Below are positions 41,586 through 50,635 of a stretch of 64,000 nt of DNA, piece by piece; the stretch's first letter is position 1; every line of letters starts with the position of its first letter. Under the pieces are notes generated by a model that saw nothing but the letters and a program-made list of their open reading frames with translations, searched no databases and was not told where the DNA came from. The DNA is from Microbacterium helvum (GTDB lineage: Bacteria > Actinomycetota > Actinomycetes > Actinomycetales > Microbacteriaceae): contig NZ_JACXZS010000016.1 of NCBI RefSeq assembly GCF_014779795.1, positions 23,863-87,862 of the forward strand, given 5' to 3'. Position numbers and translations under genes: made by a program.

Positions 41586-42540
41586 AGGGTGCCCGTTCGT
41601 CGTAGAGCGCACGGCGCCCCGGCGCCGGGATCGGGGCGAGCGGGGGCGGCGCCGTGGAAGACGTCGCCGACCGCCGGGTGCGCAGCCCGGTGACGAGCAC
41701 CCCGCCGACCAGCAGCCCGCCGCCGACCACCTCAGCAGGCGTGGGGATCTGCCCGAGCAGCAGGGCCGCCGACAGCATCGCCACGACCGGGGCCAGCAGT
41801 ACCCACGGCACGACCGCGGCCGACGGGTTGCGGGCGAGCAGGGCGTTCCAGATCGAGTAGCCGATGATGGTGCACAGCCCCGCCGTGTAGAGGGTCGAGA
41901 GCGCCGACTCCCAGCCGAACGCGGCGAGGCCGGCGGCGATCGCGTCGGGGCCCTCGACCGCGAACGACAGCGCGAGGGCGGGGACGGGCACGACGAGCGC
42001 CGACCAGACGGTGAGCGAGAGCGAACCCAGCCGGCCCGGCCCGCTCACGGCGCCGGCACGGCGCGAGATGACGTTGCCGATGCCCCATGAGAACGCGGCC
42101 GCGAGCGCCAGGACGACGGCGAGTGCCGTCGCATCTCCGCCCCGGCCGGCGGCGACGATCGCGAGTCCGACGATGCCGAGGCCGACGCCGATGATCTGCG
42201 GTGCCGTCGGGCGCTCGCGCAGGACCGCGGCGGCGATGAGGATCGTGAACACCGCTTGAGCCTGCAGCACGAGCGCCGCGAGGCCCGGCTGCAGCCCGAG
42301 GGCCATCGATGTGTAGAGCAGTCCGAACTGCCCGAGGCTCATGAACAGTCCGACGCCGACGACGGTGCGCCACGACGTGCGCGGTCGCGGCACCACGAAG
42401 GCGGCGAGCGCGACGACCGAGAAGCGGATCGCGACGAAGAGCAGCGGCGGGACGCCGTCCATCCCCCAGTCGATGACGACGAAGTTGAAGCCCCAGAAGG
42501 ATGCGACGATCGCCGCCAGCACCATGTCGCGCCTGTTCAT
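41575..42540 (-). CDS. EamA/DMT-superfamily transporter
   Basis: 321 aa with ten helices in two EamA halves (MVLAAIVASFWGFNFVVIDWG; ALAAAFSWGIGNVISRRAG) and a polar tail. It probably exports an amino acid or metabolite. The final residues (ERAPSGR) and TGA fall within a REP-like copy. GGTGGAACC precedes ATG 42540. The LysR gene starts 72 bases away in the opposite sense, so it is the likely regulator. Confidence 0.9.
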   Translation of the reverse strand: MNRRDMVLAAIVASFWGFNFVVIDWGMDGVPPLLFVAIRFSVVALAAFVVPRPRTSWRTVVGVGLFMSLGQFGLLYTSMALGLQPGLAALVLQAQAVFTILIAAAVLRERPTAPQIIGVGLGIVGLAIVAAGRGGDATALAVVLALAAAFSWGIGNVISRRAGAVSGPGRLGSLSLTVWSALVVPVPALALSFAVEGPDAIAAGLAAFGWESALSTLYTAGLCTIIGYSIWNALLARNPSAAVVPWVLLAPVVAMLSAALLLGQIPTPAEVVGGGLLVGGVLVTGLRTRRSATSSTAPPPLAPIPAPGRRALYDERAPSGR

Positions 42541-42600
42541 GGTTCCACCTCACCGCCACGATCGATGAAGCACAAGCAACCCTTTTCGCATGGAATCTTG

Positions 42601-42606
42601 TAGCGT
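42601..42606 (+). promoter_or_regulatory. -10 box TAGCGT, leaderless start of LysR gene
   Basis: TAGCGT ends six bases before ATG 42613. The EamA promoter lies in the same 72-base gap. Confidence 0.55.
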
Positions 42607-42612
42607 TGCTTC

Positions 42613-43524
42613 ATGATTGATCTCGAGGCCGTGCTGTCGCTTCGAGCGATCGCGACGCAGGGCAGCGTCGTGGCCGCGGCGACCGCCCTCGGCTACACGC
42701 CGTCTGCCGTCTCTCAGCAGGTCAAGCGCCTCGAGCGCGAGACGGGCATCGCCCTGCTCGAGCGCGCGGGTCGTGGCGTCATCCTCACCGAGGCGGGCAC
42801 CCGCCTCGTCGTCGCCTCGACGCCGATCCTCGCCGACCTCGACCGTCTGCGCGCCGACCTGCAGCTCACCGCCGGACCGGACGACCGGGTCGTCGGCGAG
42901 ATCCGCGTGGCCGCGTTCTCCACCGTCGTGCGCGGCCTCGTCATCCCGGTGCTCAGCGACCTCGCCGAGCGCCACCCCGACCTGGCGCTGCCGCTGCGCG
43001 AGAGCGAGCCGTGGGAGACGATCGCCCTGGTCGCCTCGGGCCAGCGCGACCTCGGCATCGTGCACCGCTGGGGCGGGGTCGCCCTCGCGATGCCCGACGA
43101 CCTCGTCTCGACACCGCTGTTCACCGACGTGGCCGATGTCATCCTGCCGCGCGACCACCCGCTGGCGGACCGCGCCGAGCTGCATCCCGAAGAGCTCGCC
43201 GGAGAGCGCTGGGTCGCCACTTTCGAGGCCACGATCTGCCGCCAGTGGCTGCGGCGGCTGTTCGACGGCGTGCCCAACGCCCCGCGCATCGTGCACGAGT
43301 CGATGGAATTCGCGAACCACCTCGAACTCGCGCGAGCCGGGCTGGCGGTCGCCCTCGTGCCCCGCCTCGGCCGCGGCGAGCTCGGGCCCGACCTCGTCGC
43401 GATCCCGACGGCGGGCCCCGCGTCGACCCGCGGCGTCCTCGCCGTGCACCGACGGTCCCAGACCGACTCTCCGGCGCTGCGCACCGCGCTCGACGCGTTC
43501 GTGGAGCACGCGCGCGACATGTGA
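42613..43524 (+). CDS. LysR-family transcriptional regulator
   Basis: 303 aa. The HTH begins at residue 3 (DLEAVLSLRAIATQGSVVAAATALGYTPSAVSQQVKRLERETGIALLERAGRG); the effector-binding region follows. Position back to back with the EamA exporter gene points to control of amino acid or metabolite export (inference). A 46-bp palindrome follows the gene. The start is supported by a leaderless -10 box. Confidence 0.92.
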   Translation: MIDLEAVLSLRAIATQGSVVAAATALGYTPSAVSQQVKRLERETGIALLERAGRGVILTEAGTRLVVASTPILADLDRLRADLQLTAGPDDRVVGEIRVAAFSTVVRGLVIPVLSDLAERHPDLALPLRESEPWETIALVASGQRDLGIVHRWGGVALAMPDDLVSTPLFTDVADVILPRDHPLADRAELHPEELAGERWVATFEATICRQWLRRLFDGVPNAPRIVHESMEFANHLELARAGLAVALVPRLGRGELGPDLVAIPTAGPASTRGVLAVHRRSQTDSPALRTALDAFVEHARDM

Positions 43525-43532
43525 CGGCGAAC

Positions 43533-43578
43533 GAGTGAGGGAGTGGATGCCGGGCGCCCGGCATCCACTCCCTCACTC
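43533..43578. terminator. 46-bp perfect palindrome, bidirectional terminator
   Basis: Two 23-base arms pair perfectly with no spacer (43533-43555 and 43556-43578). It starts nine bases past the LysR stop, before the convergent amidohydrolase. The centre GGATGCCGGGC/GCCCGGCATCC is shared with the palindrome at 19442. Confidence 0.75.
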
Positions 43579-43659
43579 AGTCACGGAACGTGGCCGCTTC
43601 TTCCCGACACGTCCGCGCGCCGGTGCGCCCGCTCGGCGTCGGCGGGCGCCCGGGAGGCG

Positions 43660-44889
43660 TCAGTTCCAGGCGGTGCGGCCGAACCGCTCCCATCGCTCGA
43701 CGACGCGCGAGCCGCCCTCGGCGGGCTCGTACACTGCGCGGCCCTCGATGAAGACGCGCTGCACGCGCGAGTCGACGGCGAGCGGGTCGCCCGACCACAC
43801 CACGACGTCGCCGTCGCGGCCGACCTCGAGCGCACCGACGCGCTCGTCGAGCCGGAGGATCGACGCCGGGTTCGCGGTCAGCGCCTCCAGCGCGGTCGTC
43901 GCGGGCAGGCCGTCGCGCACCGCGAGGATCGCCTGCAGGCGGATCTGGTCGATCGGCACGACGGGGTGGTCGGTCGTGATGGCGACCTTGACGCCGGCCG
44001 CCGCGATGAGCGCGAGGTTGCCGATCGCGCGATCACGAAGCTCGACCTTGGAGCGCGAGGTCAGCAGGGGCCCGAAGATCACCGGGATCTGCTTCTCGGC
44101 GAGCACGTCGGCGATCTTGTGCGCCTCGGTGCCGTGGTTCACCACGAGCGTGTAGCCGAACTCCTCGGCGATGCGGACCGCCGTGGCGATGTCGTCGTGG
44201 CGGTGGCAGTGCTGGTCCCACAGCAGGTCGCCCGCGAGCACCGCCGCGAGCGTCTCTTTGCCGAGGTCGCGCTCGAACGGCTCGCCCTTCTCGGCGGCCG
44301 CATCGCGCTTGGCCGCGTACGCCTGCGCGGCGGCGAAGGCATCGCGGAGGACGGATGCCACACCCAGGCGCGTCTGCGGCGTCTTGCCCTTGTCGCCGTA
44401 CACCCGCTTGGGGTTCTCGCCGAGCGCGGACTTCACTGACACGTCGGCGGCGAGGATCTGCTCGTCCACCGTGCGGCCGCCCCACGTCTTGATCGCGACC
44501 GTGCGCCCGCCGATCGGGTTGCCCGAGCCGGGCTTGATGACCGCCGTCGTGACGCCGCCGCGAAGGGCGTCGCGGAAGCCCTCCTCTTCGATGTCGATGC
44601 CGTCCAGCGCGCGGAAGCGCGAGCCGTTCGGGTCGGTCATCTCGTTGGTGTCGTTGCCCGACCAGCCCTCGCCCTCTTCGTGCACGCCGATGTGCCCGTG
44701 CGATTCGACGAACCCGGGCACCACCCAGCTGCCGGATGCGTCGACCACCTCGGCGCCGTCGGGCACCGGAGTTTCGGATCCGCCGACGGCGGTGATCACA
44801 CCATCGGTGACGATCACGGTGCCGTTCTCGATGGGATCGGAGCTGACGGGGACGACGTAGCCGCCGGTGACGGCGAGGATGCGAGCCAT
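43660..44889 (-). CDS. metal-dependent amidohydrolase (imidazolonepropionase-like)
   Basis: 409 aa. VVPGFVESHGHIG gives the HxH motif; WDQHCHRHDDI, VVNHGTEAH and ITTDHPV provide later metal and catalytic residues of the TIM barrel; NPASILRLDERVGALEVGRDGDVVVWSGDPL is the typical amidohydrolase C-terminal strand set. It resembles imidazolonepropionase-like/prolidase-like amidohydrolases of unknown substrate. TAGGTT lies six bases before ATG 44889, so it is probably leaderless, though GGAGG overlaps the same spot. Confidence 0.88.
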   Translation of the reverse strand: MARILAVTGGYVVPVSSDPIENGTVIVTDGVITAVGGSETPVPDGAEVVDASGSWVVPGFVESHGHIGVHEEGEGWSGNDTNEMTDPNGSRFRALDGIDIEEEGFRDALRGGVTTAVIKPGSGNPIGGRTVAIKTWGGRTVDEQILAADVSVKSALGENPKRVYGDKGKTPQTRLGVASVLRDAFAAAQAYAAKRDAAAEKGEPFERDLGKETLAAVLAGDLLWDQHCHRHDDIATAVRIAEEFGYTLVVNHGTEAHKIADVLAEKQIPVIFGPLLTSRSKVELRDRAIGNLALIAAAGVKVAITTDHPVVPIDQIRLQAILAVRDGLPATTALEALTANPASILRLDERVGALEVGRDGDVVVWSGDPLAVDSRVQRVFIEGRAVYEPAEGGSRVVERWERFGRTAWN

Positions 44890-44895
44890 GCCTCC

Positions 44896-44901
44896 AACCT
44901 A
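44896..44901 (-). promoter_or_regulatory. -10 box TAGGTT, leaderless start of amidohydrolase
   Basis: On the minus strand TAGGTT ends six bases before ATG 44889. Confidence 0.5.
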
Positions 44902-44953
44902 CGCCCGCCTGCGCCGGACGCCCCCGGCCGCGGGGCCCTGCGAGAATGCGGCC

Positions 44954-45937
44954 ATGACGCTTTCGACCGAGGTCTCGTGGCAGCTCGACGGAATCACGAT
45001 GTACGGCACCGTGACCCATCCCGACGGGGAGGGACCGTTCCCCGGCGTCGTACTCGTCGCCGGAAGCGGACCCACCGACCGCGATTGGAACTCGCCGCTG
45101 ATGCCCGGCACGAACGGCAGCGGGCGGCTCCTCGCCGAAGCGCTGGCCGATGCCGGCTATGCCTCCATCCGCTACGACAAGCGGGCCTCGGGACCGCATG
45201 TCATGCAGAACCTCCCCGCGCTGGCCGGGCACATCAGCATGCAGGCGCACCTCGACGAGCTGACCGCGGCCGTCGAGCGGTTCGCCGCGCAGCCGTCGGT
45301 CGACGCGTCGCGACTGGCCGGCTTCGGCAACAGCGAGGGCTGTCTGCATCTGCTGCACTACGCGAGCCCCGTGCACGAGGACCCTGGCCGGCAGCATCCA
45401 CTCTCCGCACTCGTGCTCACCGGAGCGCCCGGGCGCTCGGTCGGCGAGGTGTTCGTCAGTCAGCTGACGCAGCAGCTCGCCGGGGCGCCCGACCTTCTTC
45501 CCCTGGTCGCCGAGGCCGCCGCGCGCTACTCGGCAGGGGAGCCCGCTGATCCCGACGAGCGTCTGCCCGAGCCGGTGCGCCAGGCGTTCCAGAGCTTCGA
45601 GACGCCCATGAATCTTCCGTTCGCCCGTGAGCTGTGGAACGAGGATGCCGCCGACTCGCTCGCCCTCGTCACCATCCCGACGCTCGTGGTCATCGGCGGC
45701 AAGGACGTGCAGATCGACGTGCGCGCCGACGGCGACCCGCTGCAGGCCGCCGCGCAAGGCCGCGCCGGCGTGAGCTTCGTCTTCCCCGCGGACGCGGACC
45801 ACGTGCTCAAGCACGAGCCGCGCTCGCGGGAAGAGGTGCTCGCGAGCGGAGTCTCGTCGTACAACGCCGACGATGCCCGCCTCGACGCCGAGGCGATGCA
45901 CGTGATCCTGGACTGGCTGCGCACCGAGCTCGACTGA
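44954..45937 (+). CDS. alpha/beta hydrolase
   Basis: 327 aa. VLVAGSGPTDRDWNS is the oxyanion region, YDKRASG follows strand 4, and GFGNSEGCL (Ser127) is the nucleophile elbow; IGGKDVQIDVRADGD bears a likely acid and ADADHVLKHE the catalytic His. The arrangement is like the YqkD/EstD-type serine hydrolases. GAGAAT six bases before ATG 44954 suggests a leaderless transcript. It is not in an obvious operon; 66 bases separate it from the PBP gene. Confidence 0.88.
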   Translation: MTLSTEVSWQLDGITMYGTVTHPDGEGPFPGVVLVAGSGPTDRDWNSPLMPGTNGSGRLLAEALADAGYASIRYDKRASGPHVMQNLPALAGHISMQAHLDELTAAVERFAAQPSVDASRLAGFGNSEGCLHLLHYASPVHEDPGRQHPLSALVLTGAPGRSVGEVFVSQLTQQLAGAPDLLPLVAEAAARYSAGEPADPDERLPEPVRQAFQSFETPMNLPFARELWNEDAADSLALVTIPTLVVIGGKDVQIDVRADGDPLQAAAQGRAGVSFVFPADADHVLKHEPRSREEVLASGVSSYNADDARLDAEAMHVILDWLRTELD

Positions 45938-46003
45938 GCGCCGCACCCTCTCGCGGTCCGCCGCGGCGTCTGTCATCCTGGGCTCAGCAGGTAGGTAGAC
46001 GCC

Positions 46004-48538
46004 GTGAAGCCGCCATCAGAGGTTTCTTCGCCGTTCGCGCCGATACCGCGAACCAGGCGCACGGCCGCCGGGGTGCTCGGCGGCATCCTCGGGCTGCTGG
46101 CGCTCAGCGCGGCGGCGGGCGTGCTGGTCGTGGCACCGCTCGCGCCCGCGATCGCGATCTCGGGAAGCGCGGCGAGCACCGCCGTCTCGCTGTTCGACGG
46201 CATGCCGAGCTACCTCGAGATCGACCGGCTCATGCTTCCCACCACGATCTATGCGCGCGATCCCGCGAGCGGCCAGGACGTCGAGCTCACCTCGTTCTAC
46301 GACCAGAACCGGGTGCCGGTCTCGTTCGACGAGGTGTCGCTCGTGATGTACGACGCGATCCTGGCGTCCGAGGACCCGCGCTTCTACGAACACGGCGGCG
46401 TCGACCTGCTCGGAACGACGCGTGCCCTTCTCAGCAATGTCCAGGGCGGTGTCACACAGGGCGGTTCGTCCATCAGCCAGCAGTACGTCAAGAACGTGCT
46501 GGTGCAGAAGTGCGAGCAGAACGCGAAGACCGAATACGAGGTCGACAAGGACGGCAACACGATCCTCGACGAGAACAAGAACCCGGTCGTCAAGGTCAGC
46601 CGCGAGAAGGCGCTCCTGGACTGCTGGCTCGACGCGACCGATGCGAGCGGCCCTGACGGGTACGAGCGCAAGCTGCAGGAGATCCGCTACGCCGTCGCCC
46701 TCGAGCAGGAGTACTCGAAGAACGACATCCTGCTCGGCTACCTGAACATCGCGAACTTCGGCGGCACGACCTACGGAATCGAGGCGGCGGCGCGCTACTA
46801 CTTCAGCACGACGGCGGCGAACCTCACCCTCGGGCAGGCTGCGACGCTGGCGGGCATCGTGCAGAATCCCAACACCTTCCGCATCGACAGGATCGCCGGC
46901 TCGATCACGGGTGACGACGGGGCGCTCTTCAACAAGGCCGCCGACGGCTCGGTCGACGACGTCACCCCCGGCACGCTGGCCGCGCTCGACACGCTCCTCG
47001 CCGACGGCACGATCACGAAGGAGCAGTATCTCGCCGCCGGCGACGCCTACAGCGCCACCAAGGGACGACAGCTCTACGTGCTCGATCGGATGCGCGAAGA
47101 CGGCCGCATCACGAAGGCTCAGTTCGTCGCGGCCGCGATCGAGCCCATCGCGCCGGCCCTCCGGCCCGCGCTGACCGGCTGCGCGGCATCGGCGGCCCCG
47201 TTCTTCTGCCAGTACGTGGCGTACACGGTGCGCAACGACCCCGACTATGCGAGCGCGTTCGGCGAGACCCCGCAGGATCGCCAGCGCTCACTCACCCGCG
47301 ACGGCCTGAACATCTACACCACGCTGGACTGGGGACTGCAGAACACCTCGCAGGGCGCGATGCAGCAGTACGCCCCGCAGACGGTCGCGGGCATGGACTT
47401 CGGCGCCGCGACGGTCAGCATCGAGACCACGACGGGGCGCATCCTCGCGATCAGCCAGAACAACCTCTTCACCGAGGACCGCGACCTGGCCGCCTCGAAC
47501 GCGGCCTACACGTCGCTCATCTACGCGGGCGACATGGTCCACGGCGTCTCGACGGGCTTTCCGACCGGATCCACCTTCAAGCTGTTCACGCTGGTGGACT
47601 GGCTCGAGAAGGGCCATTCGCTGAACCAGAGCGTCAACGGCAACCTGAGGCTCATTCCGCGGCTGGCCGACCGGTGCGAGGGCCCGTGGATCAACGAAGA
47701 GAAGCACGTCGTCCGCAACTTCGGCGGCGTGCGCGGCTACACGGGCACGCCGATGCAGTTCACCGCGCAGTCGTTGAACAGCGGCTACCTCGGCATGGCC
47801 GAGCAGCTGGACCTCTGCGACATCGAAGAGGTCACGGCTCGCCTGGGGGTGACGCGCGGCGACGGCACGCCGGTCGACATCGACGGCGCGGCAGCCATCA
47901 TCGGTACGAACAACATCGCGCCCGTCGCGCTGGCCGCCGCGTACGCGGCCATCGCGAACAACGGCGTGTACTGCGTCCCTCGCGTGATCGATCGGGTGGT
48001 GGATGCAGAGGGCACCGAGCTCTCGGTGCCCGGGGACCGGTGCAGCCAGGTCGTCGATCCCGGGGTGGCGGCCGCCGCGGCGTTCGCCCTGCAGGGTGTC
48101 ACGCGCGCCGGCGGCACCGGATCGGCGGGCAACCCGAACGACGGCACGCCGACGATCGGAAAGACCGGCACGCACGAGCAGTACCAGACCTGGTTCGTCC
48201 AGTCGAGCACCCGGGTGACCACGACGGCGTGGGTGGGCAACACCTACGGGTACGGCGACCTCTTCCACACCTCGTACAACGGTCGTCTGCTCTCGGCGAT
48301 CCGGCTGCCGCTCGTGCGCGACATCCAGGTCGTCGCCGACCAGCTCTACCCCGGCGGCGCGTTCCCCGCTCCTCCCGCGGAACTGGTGGGGCGGCCTCGC
48401 GCCACACCGCCGCCCAGCACCCCGGCACCGCCGCCCACCGCACCCGGACCGGATCCGGCCGACGACGATGACGGCGGCGGCCGCGGCGGCGGCGGAGACG
48501 GACGTGGCGGCGGCGGCGGCGGCCGGGGCAACGGCTGA
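46004..48538 (+). CDS. class A penicillin-binding protein (glycosyltransferase/transpeptidase)
   Basis: 844 aa, bifunctional peptidoglycan synthase. A membrane anchor lies at about 20-50. The GT51 domain follows, with catalytic Glu123 in ASEDPRFYEHGGVD and GGSSISQQYVKN. The transpeptidase domain has Ser523-T-F-Lys526, Ser590-L-Asn592 and Lys720-T-G. A polar insert of about 40 residues inside GT51 is flanked by two Cys (CEQN...LDCW). The C-terminus is a Pro tract then Gly/Arg-rich tail (GGGRGGGGDGRGG). GTG 46004 has AGGTAG upstream. Essential-type wall gene, PonA-like. Confidence 0.94.
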   Translation: MKPPSEVSSPFAPIPRTRRTAAGVLGGILGLLALSAAAGVLVVAPLAPAIAISGSAASTAVSLFDGMPSYLEIDRLMLPTTIYARDPASGQDVELTSFYDQNRVPVSFDEVSLVMYDAILASEDPRFYEHGGVDLLGTTRALLSNVQGGVTQGGSSISQQYVKNVLVQKCEQNAKTEYEVDKDGNTILDENKNPVVKVSREKALLDCWLDATDASGPDGYERKLQEIRYAVALEQEYSKNDILLGYLNIANFGGTTYGIEAAARYYFSTTAANLTLGQAATLAGIVQNPNTFRIDRIAGSITGDDGALFNKAADGSVDDVTPGTLAALDTLLADGTITKEQYLAAGDAYSATKGRQLYVLDRMREDGRITKAQFVAAAIEPIAPALRPALTGCAASAAPFFCQYVAYTVRNDPDYASAFGETPQDRQRSLTRDGLNIYTTLDWGLQNTSQGAMQQYAPQTVAGMDFGAATVSIETTTGRILAISQNNLFTEDRDLAASNAAYTSLIYAGDMVHGVSTGFPTGSTFKLFTLVDWLEKGHSLNQSVNGNLRLIPRLADRCEGPWINEEKHVVRNFGGVRGYTGTPMQFTAQSLNSGYLGMAEQLDLCDIEEVTARLGVTRGDGTPVDIDGAAAIIGTNNIAPVALAAAYAAIANNGVYCVPRVIDRVVDAEGTELSVPGDRCSQVVDPGVAAAAAFALQGVTRAGGTGSAGNPNDGTPTIGKTGTHEQYQTWFVQSSTRVTTTAWVGNTYGYGDLFHTSYNGRLLSAIRLPLVRDIQVVADQLYPGGAFPAPPAELVGRPRATPPPSTPAPPPTAPGPDPADDDDGGGRGGGGDGRGGGGGGRGNG

Positions 48539-48573
48539 GCCGTAACACGCGCGTCGCCCCCCACACCGCGGCG

Positions 48574-48579
48574 TAGCGT
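48574..48579 (+). promoter_or_regulatory. -10 box TAGCGT, leaderless start of SnoaL-like gene
   Basis: TAGCGT ends six bases before ATG 48586. Confidence 0.55.
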
Positions 48580-48585
48580 GGCCGC

Positions 48586-48978
48586 ATGGAGATCGCCGAG
48601 GCCCGCCGGTTCGCACAGGGGTGGGTCGACGCATGGAACGCGCACGACATCGACGGGGTGCTCGCGCACTTCGCCGACGACGCAGACTTCTCGTCGCCCG
48701 TGGCTGCTCAGCTTCTTCCTGAGACGGCCGGCGTGCTGCGCGGCAAGGCGGCGATCCGCGCGTACTGGGCGGTCGGCATCGAGCGCATCCCCGATCTGAG
48801 GTTCGAGGTGGTCGACGTCTACACCGGCGTCGATCTCATCGTCATCAATTACCGCAACCACACCGGGGGCCTCGTCAACGAGGTGCTGCACCTGGGGGCC
48901 GACGGTCTCGTGGTGAGCGGCGCCGGCACGTACCTCGTCGCCGATGCGGCAGCGGTCAGCGGCGTGCAACCCGGCTGA
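48586..48978 (+). CDS. NTF2/SnoaL-like fold protein
   Basis: 130 aa. ARRFAQGWVDAWNAHDIDGVLAHFADDADFSSP and GKAAIRAYW are the signature of SnoaL-like small alpha+beta cones, which serve as isomerases, cyclases or ligand-binding proteins. No partner enzyme is adjacent. A leaderless -10 box fixes the start, so it has its own promoter in spite of lying only 47 bases after the PBP gene. Specific function unknown. Confidence 0.82.
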   Translation: MEIAEARRFAQGWVDAWNAHDIDGVLAHFADDADFSSPVAAQLLPETAGVLRGKAAIRAYWAVGIERIPDLRFEVVDVYTGVDLIVINYRNHTGGLVNEVLHLGADGLVVSGAGTYLVADAAAVSGVQPG

Positions 48979-48984
48979 TCCGCG

Positions 48985-49458
48985 TCAGAGGCGGCCGAGC
49001 ACCTCGTCCGGATCCGCCTGCAGCCCGAGCGTCTCGAGCACCTGCAGCAGCTGCCGCTCCTCGTAGGCGAAGTGGCTCGCCATGATCGCGCCCACGCCGT
49101 CGAGGTGTCGTCCGATCTCGTCGGCCGCGGCGCCGTCGTCGGCGGCCGAGCTCAGCGCGGTCAGCAGGACGTCGATCATGGAGTGGTCCTGCTCGAGCCT
49201 GCGCAGCACCGGCGCCAGTTCCGGGTGCTCCGCCTCGATGGCGGGGAACAGCGCACGGTCCTCGCCACGGTGGTGCTGGTCGAGCGCCGTGCAGAATCCA
49301 CGGCAGTACAGCACCAGCTCGCGGCTCGCCGTCGGCACGTCCGCGCCATCCTGCAGTGCGTCGCGCACGGCCTGCAGTGCGTCGCGCAGCCGAGAGTGGG
49401 CGCGCCTCAGCTCCGCCGCCCAGGCGATCACCCGGGTGCGCTCGTCGTCGTCACTCAT
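48985..49458 (-). CDS. hemerythrin HHE-domain protein
   Basis: 157 aa, four-helix bundle. Di-iron ligand candidates are His20 (LRRAHSRL), HHRGED (His-His and Glu), FPAIEAEH, QDHSMID and SHFAYEE near the end, the HHE order. Such proteins bind O2 or NO or sense iron. It is convergent with the SnoaL-like gene, six bases apart. TAGGGT lies nine bases before ATG 49458. Confidence 0.85.
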   Translation of the reverse strand: MSDDDERTRVIAWAAELRRAHSRLRDALQAVRDALQDGADVPTASRELVLYCRGFCTALDQHHRGEDRALFPAIEAEHPELAPVLRRLEQDHSMIDVLLTALSSAADDGAAADEIGRHLDGVGAIMASHFAYEERQLLQVLETLGLQADPDEVLGRL

Positions 49459-49498
49459 GCGTCAACGACCCTACCGGCACGCTGTCGAGGCAAGGCGA

Positions 49499-49603
49499 AT
49501 CCCCTGTCTCGCCGAGGCAGGGGATGTGCGTCGAGACCGAGGACGACGTCCTCTGCCTCGCGGCGGATCCCCTGTTTCGACGAGCAGATCCCCGGTTTCG
49601 GCG
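49499..49603. repeat. intergenic repeat of the AATCCCCTG family
   Basis: Near-perfect palindrome ATCCCCTGTCTCG (49499-49511)/CGAGGCAGGGGAT (49513-49525), then GATCCCCTGTTTCGACGAG and GATCCCCGGTTTCGG units. It fills the gap between the hemerythrin gene start and the oxidoreductase stop at 49627 and is the third member of the family at 20804 and 24839. Confidence 0.8.
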
Positions 49604-49626
49604 CCGAGCCACCGGAGAGGTCCCGG

Positions 49627-50604
49627 TCAGGGGCGCAGCAGCACCTTGCCCACGCGACCGTGGCGCGAGTTCGCCTCGACGGCCGCGCGCACGTCGTCGA
49701 ACGAATGGATGCTGTCGACCGGGAGAGTCAGTCCGCCACTGCCGACCAGCTCGAACAGCTCGCCGAACAGCGCCCGGCGCGTCTCGGACGACATCGCCGC
49801 CGACACCTTGCTGCCCCAGAATCCCTTGACGACCGCCTGCTTGAAGATGAGGTCGCCCGACGACAGCTCCATGCGGTCCGATGCCATCGCACCGAACGAC
49901 ACGAGCGTCCCACCGTCGCCGAGCAGACGCAGCAGGTCGCCCGAGGCCGATCCGCCGACCGAGTCCACCGCCGCCCGGATGGGACGCTCGCCCGCGAGCT
50001 CGCGCACGCGATCCCGCCACGCGGGGTCGTCGGTGGCGACGACATCGGGGATCCCTGCGGACGCCAGCTCTGCGGCATCCGCTTCCCTGCGCACGATGCC
50101 GAGGACGTGGATGCCGCGACTCGCGCCGATCTGCGCCACCAGGCGCCCGACCGTGCCGTTGGCGGTGTTCTGCACGATCACGTCGCCCGCGCCCACCTCG
50201 AGGAAGTCGACGAGCGAGATCGCGCTGAACGGCATGGCGATGAGCTGTGCGGCGACCTCGTCGGGGATGCCGTCGGGCACGGGCACGACCGCTCCGGCCT
50301 TGGCGATCGCGAACTCCGACCACACCCCGAACGTGCCGCCGGATGCGACCCGCCGGCCGACCGCGATGCCCTCCACCTCGTCGCCGACGGCGTCGACGAT
50401 GCCCACCGCCTCGGTGCCGGCGCGCGCAGGCAGGTCCGGTTTGTAGCCGTAGGTGCCGCGGACGGTCCACAGGTCGTGGTTGTGGATCGGCGCGAGCAGG
50501 ATGCGCAGGCGCACCTCGCGCGGGCCGGGCTCGGGAAGGGGCAGGTCTTCGACGCCGAGCACCTGGGCCGGGTCGCCGAACTCGTGATGAACGATCGCGC
50601 GCAC
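49627..50604 (-). CDS. zinc-binding dehydrogenase/quinone oxidoreductase-like (MDR superfamily)
   Basis: 325 aa. The N-terminal GroES-like domain (EVRLRILLAPIHNHDLWTVRGTYGYKPDLPARAGTEAVG) lacks catalytic zinc cysteines, and the Rossmann segment has VIVQNTANGTVGRLVAQIG, so it belongs to the zinc-free quinone oxidoreductase/enoyl reductase branch using NADPH. HSFDDVRAAVEANSRHGRVGKVLLRP closes the fold. GTG 50604 follows a leaderless -10 box. Substrate unknown. Confidence 0.9.
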   Translation of the reverse strand: MRAIVHHEFGDPAQVLGVEDLPLPEPGPREVRLRILLAPIHNHDLWTVRGTYGYKPDLPARAGTEAVGIVDAVGDEVEGIAVGRRVASGGTFGVWSEFAIAKAGAVVPVPDGIPDEVAAQLIAMPFSAISLVDFLEVGAGDVIVQNTANGTVGRLVAQIGASRGIHVLGIVRREADAAELASAGIPDVVATDDPAWRDRVRELAGERPIRAAVDSVGGSASGDLLRLLGDGGTLVSFGAMASDRMELSSGDLIFKQAVVKGFWGSKVSAAMSSETRRALFGELFELVGSGGLTLPVDSIHSFDDVRAAVEANSRHGRVGKVLLRP

Positions 50605-50610
50605 GGGGCG

Positions 50611-50616
50611 AGCCTA
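50611..50616 (-). promoter_or_regulatory. -10 box TAGGCT, leaderless start of MDR oxidoreductase
   Basis: TAGGCT ends six bases before GTG 50604 on the minus strand. The same hexamer serves the S33 hydrolase gene. Confidence 0.55.
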
Positions 50617-50635
50617 CGCTCGCCCGTCCTGCGCG

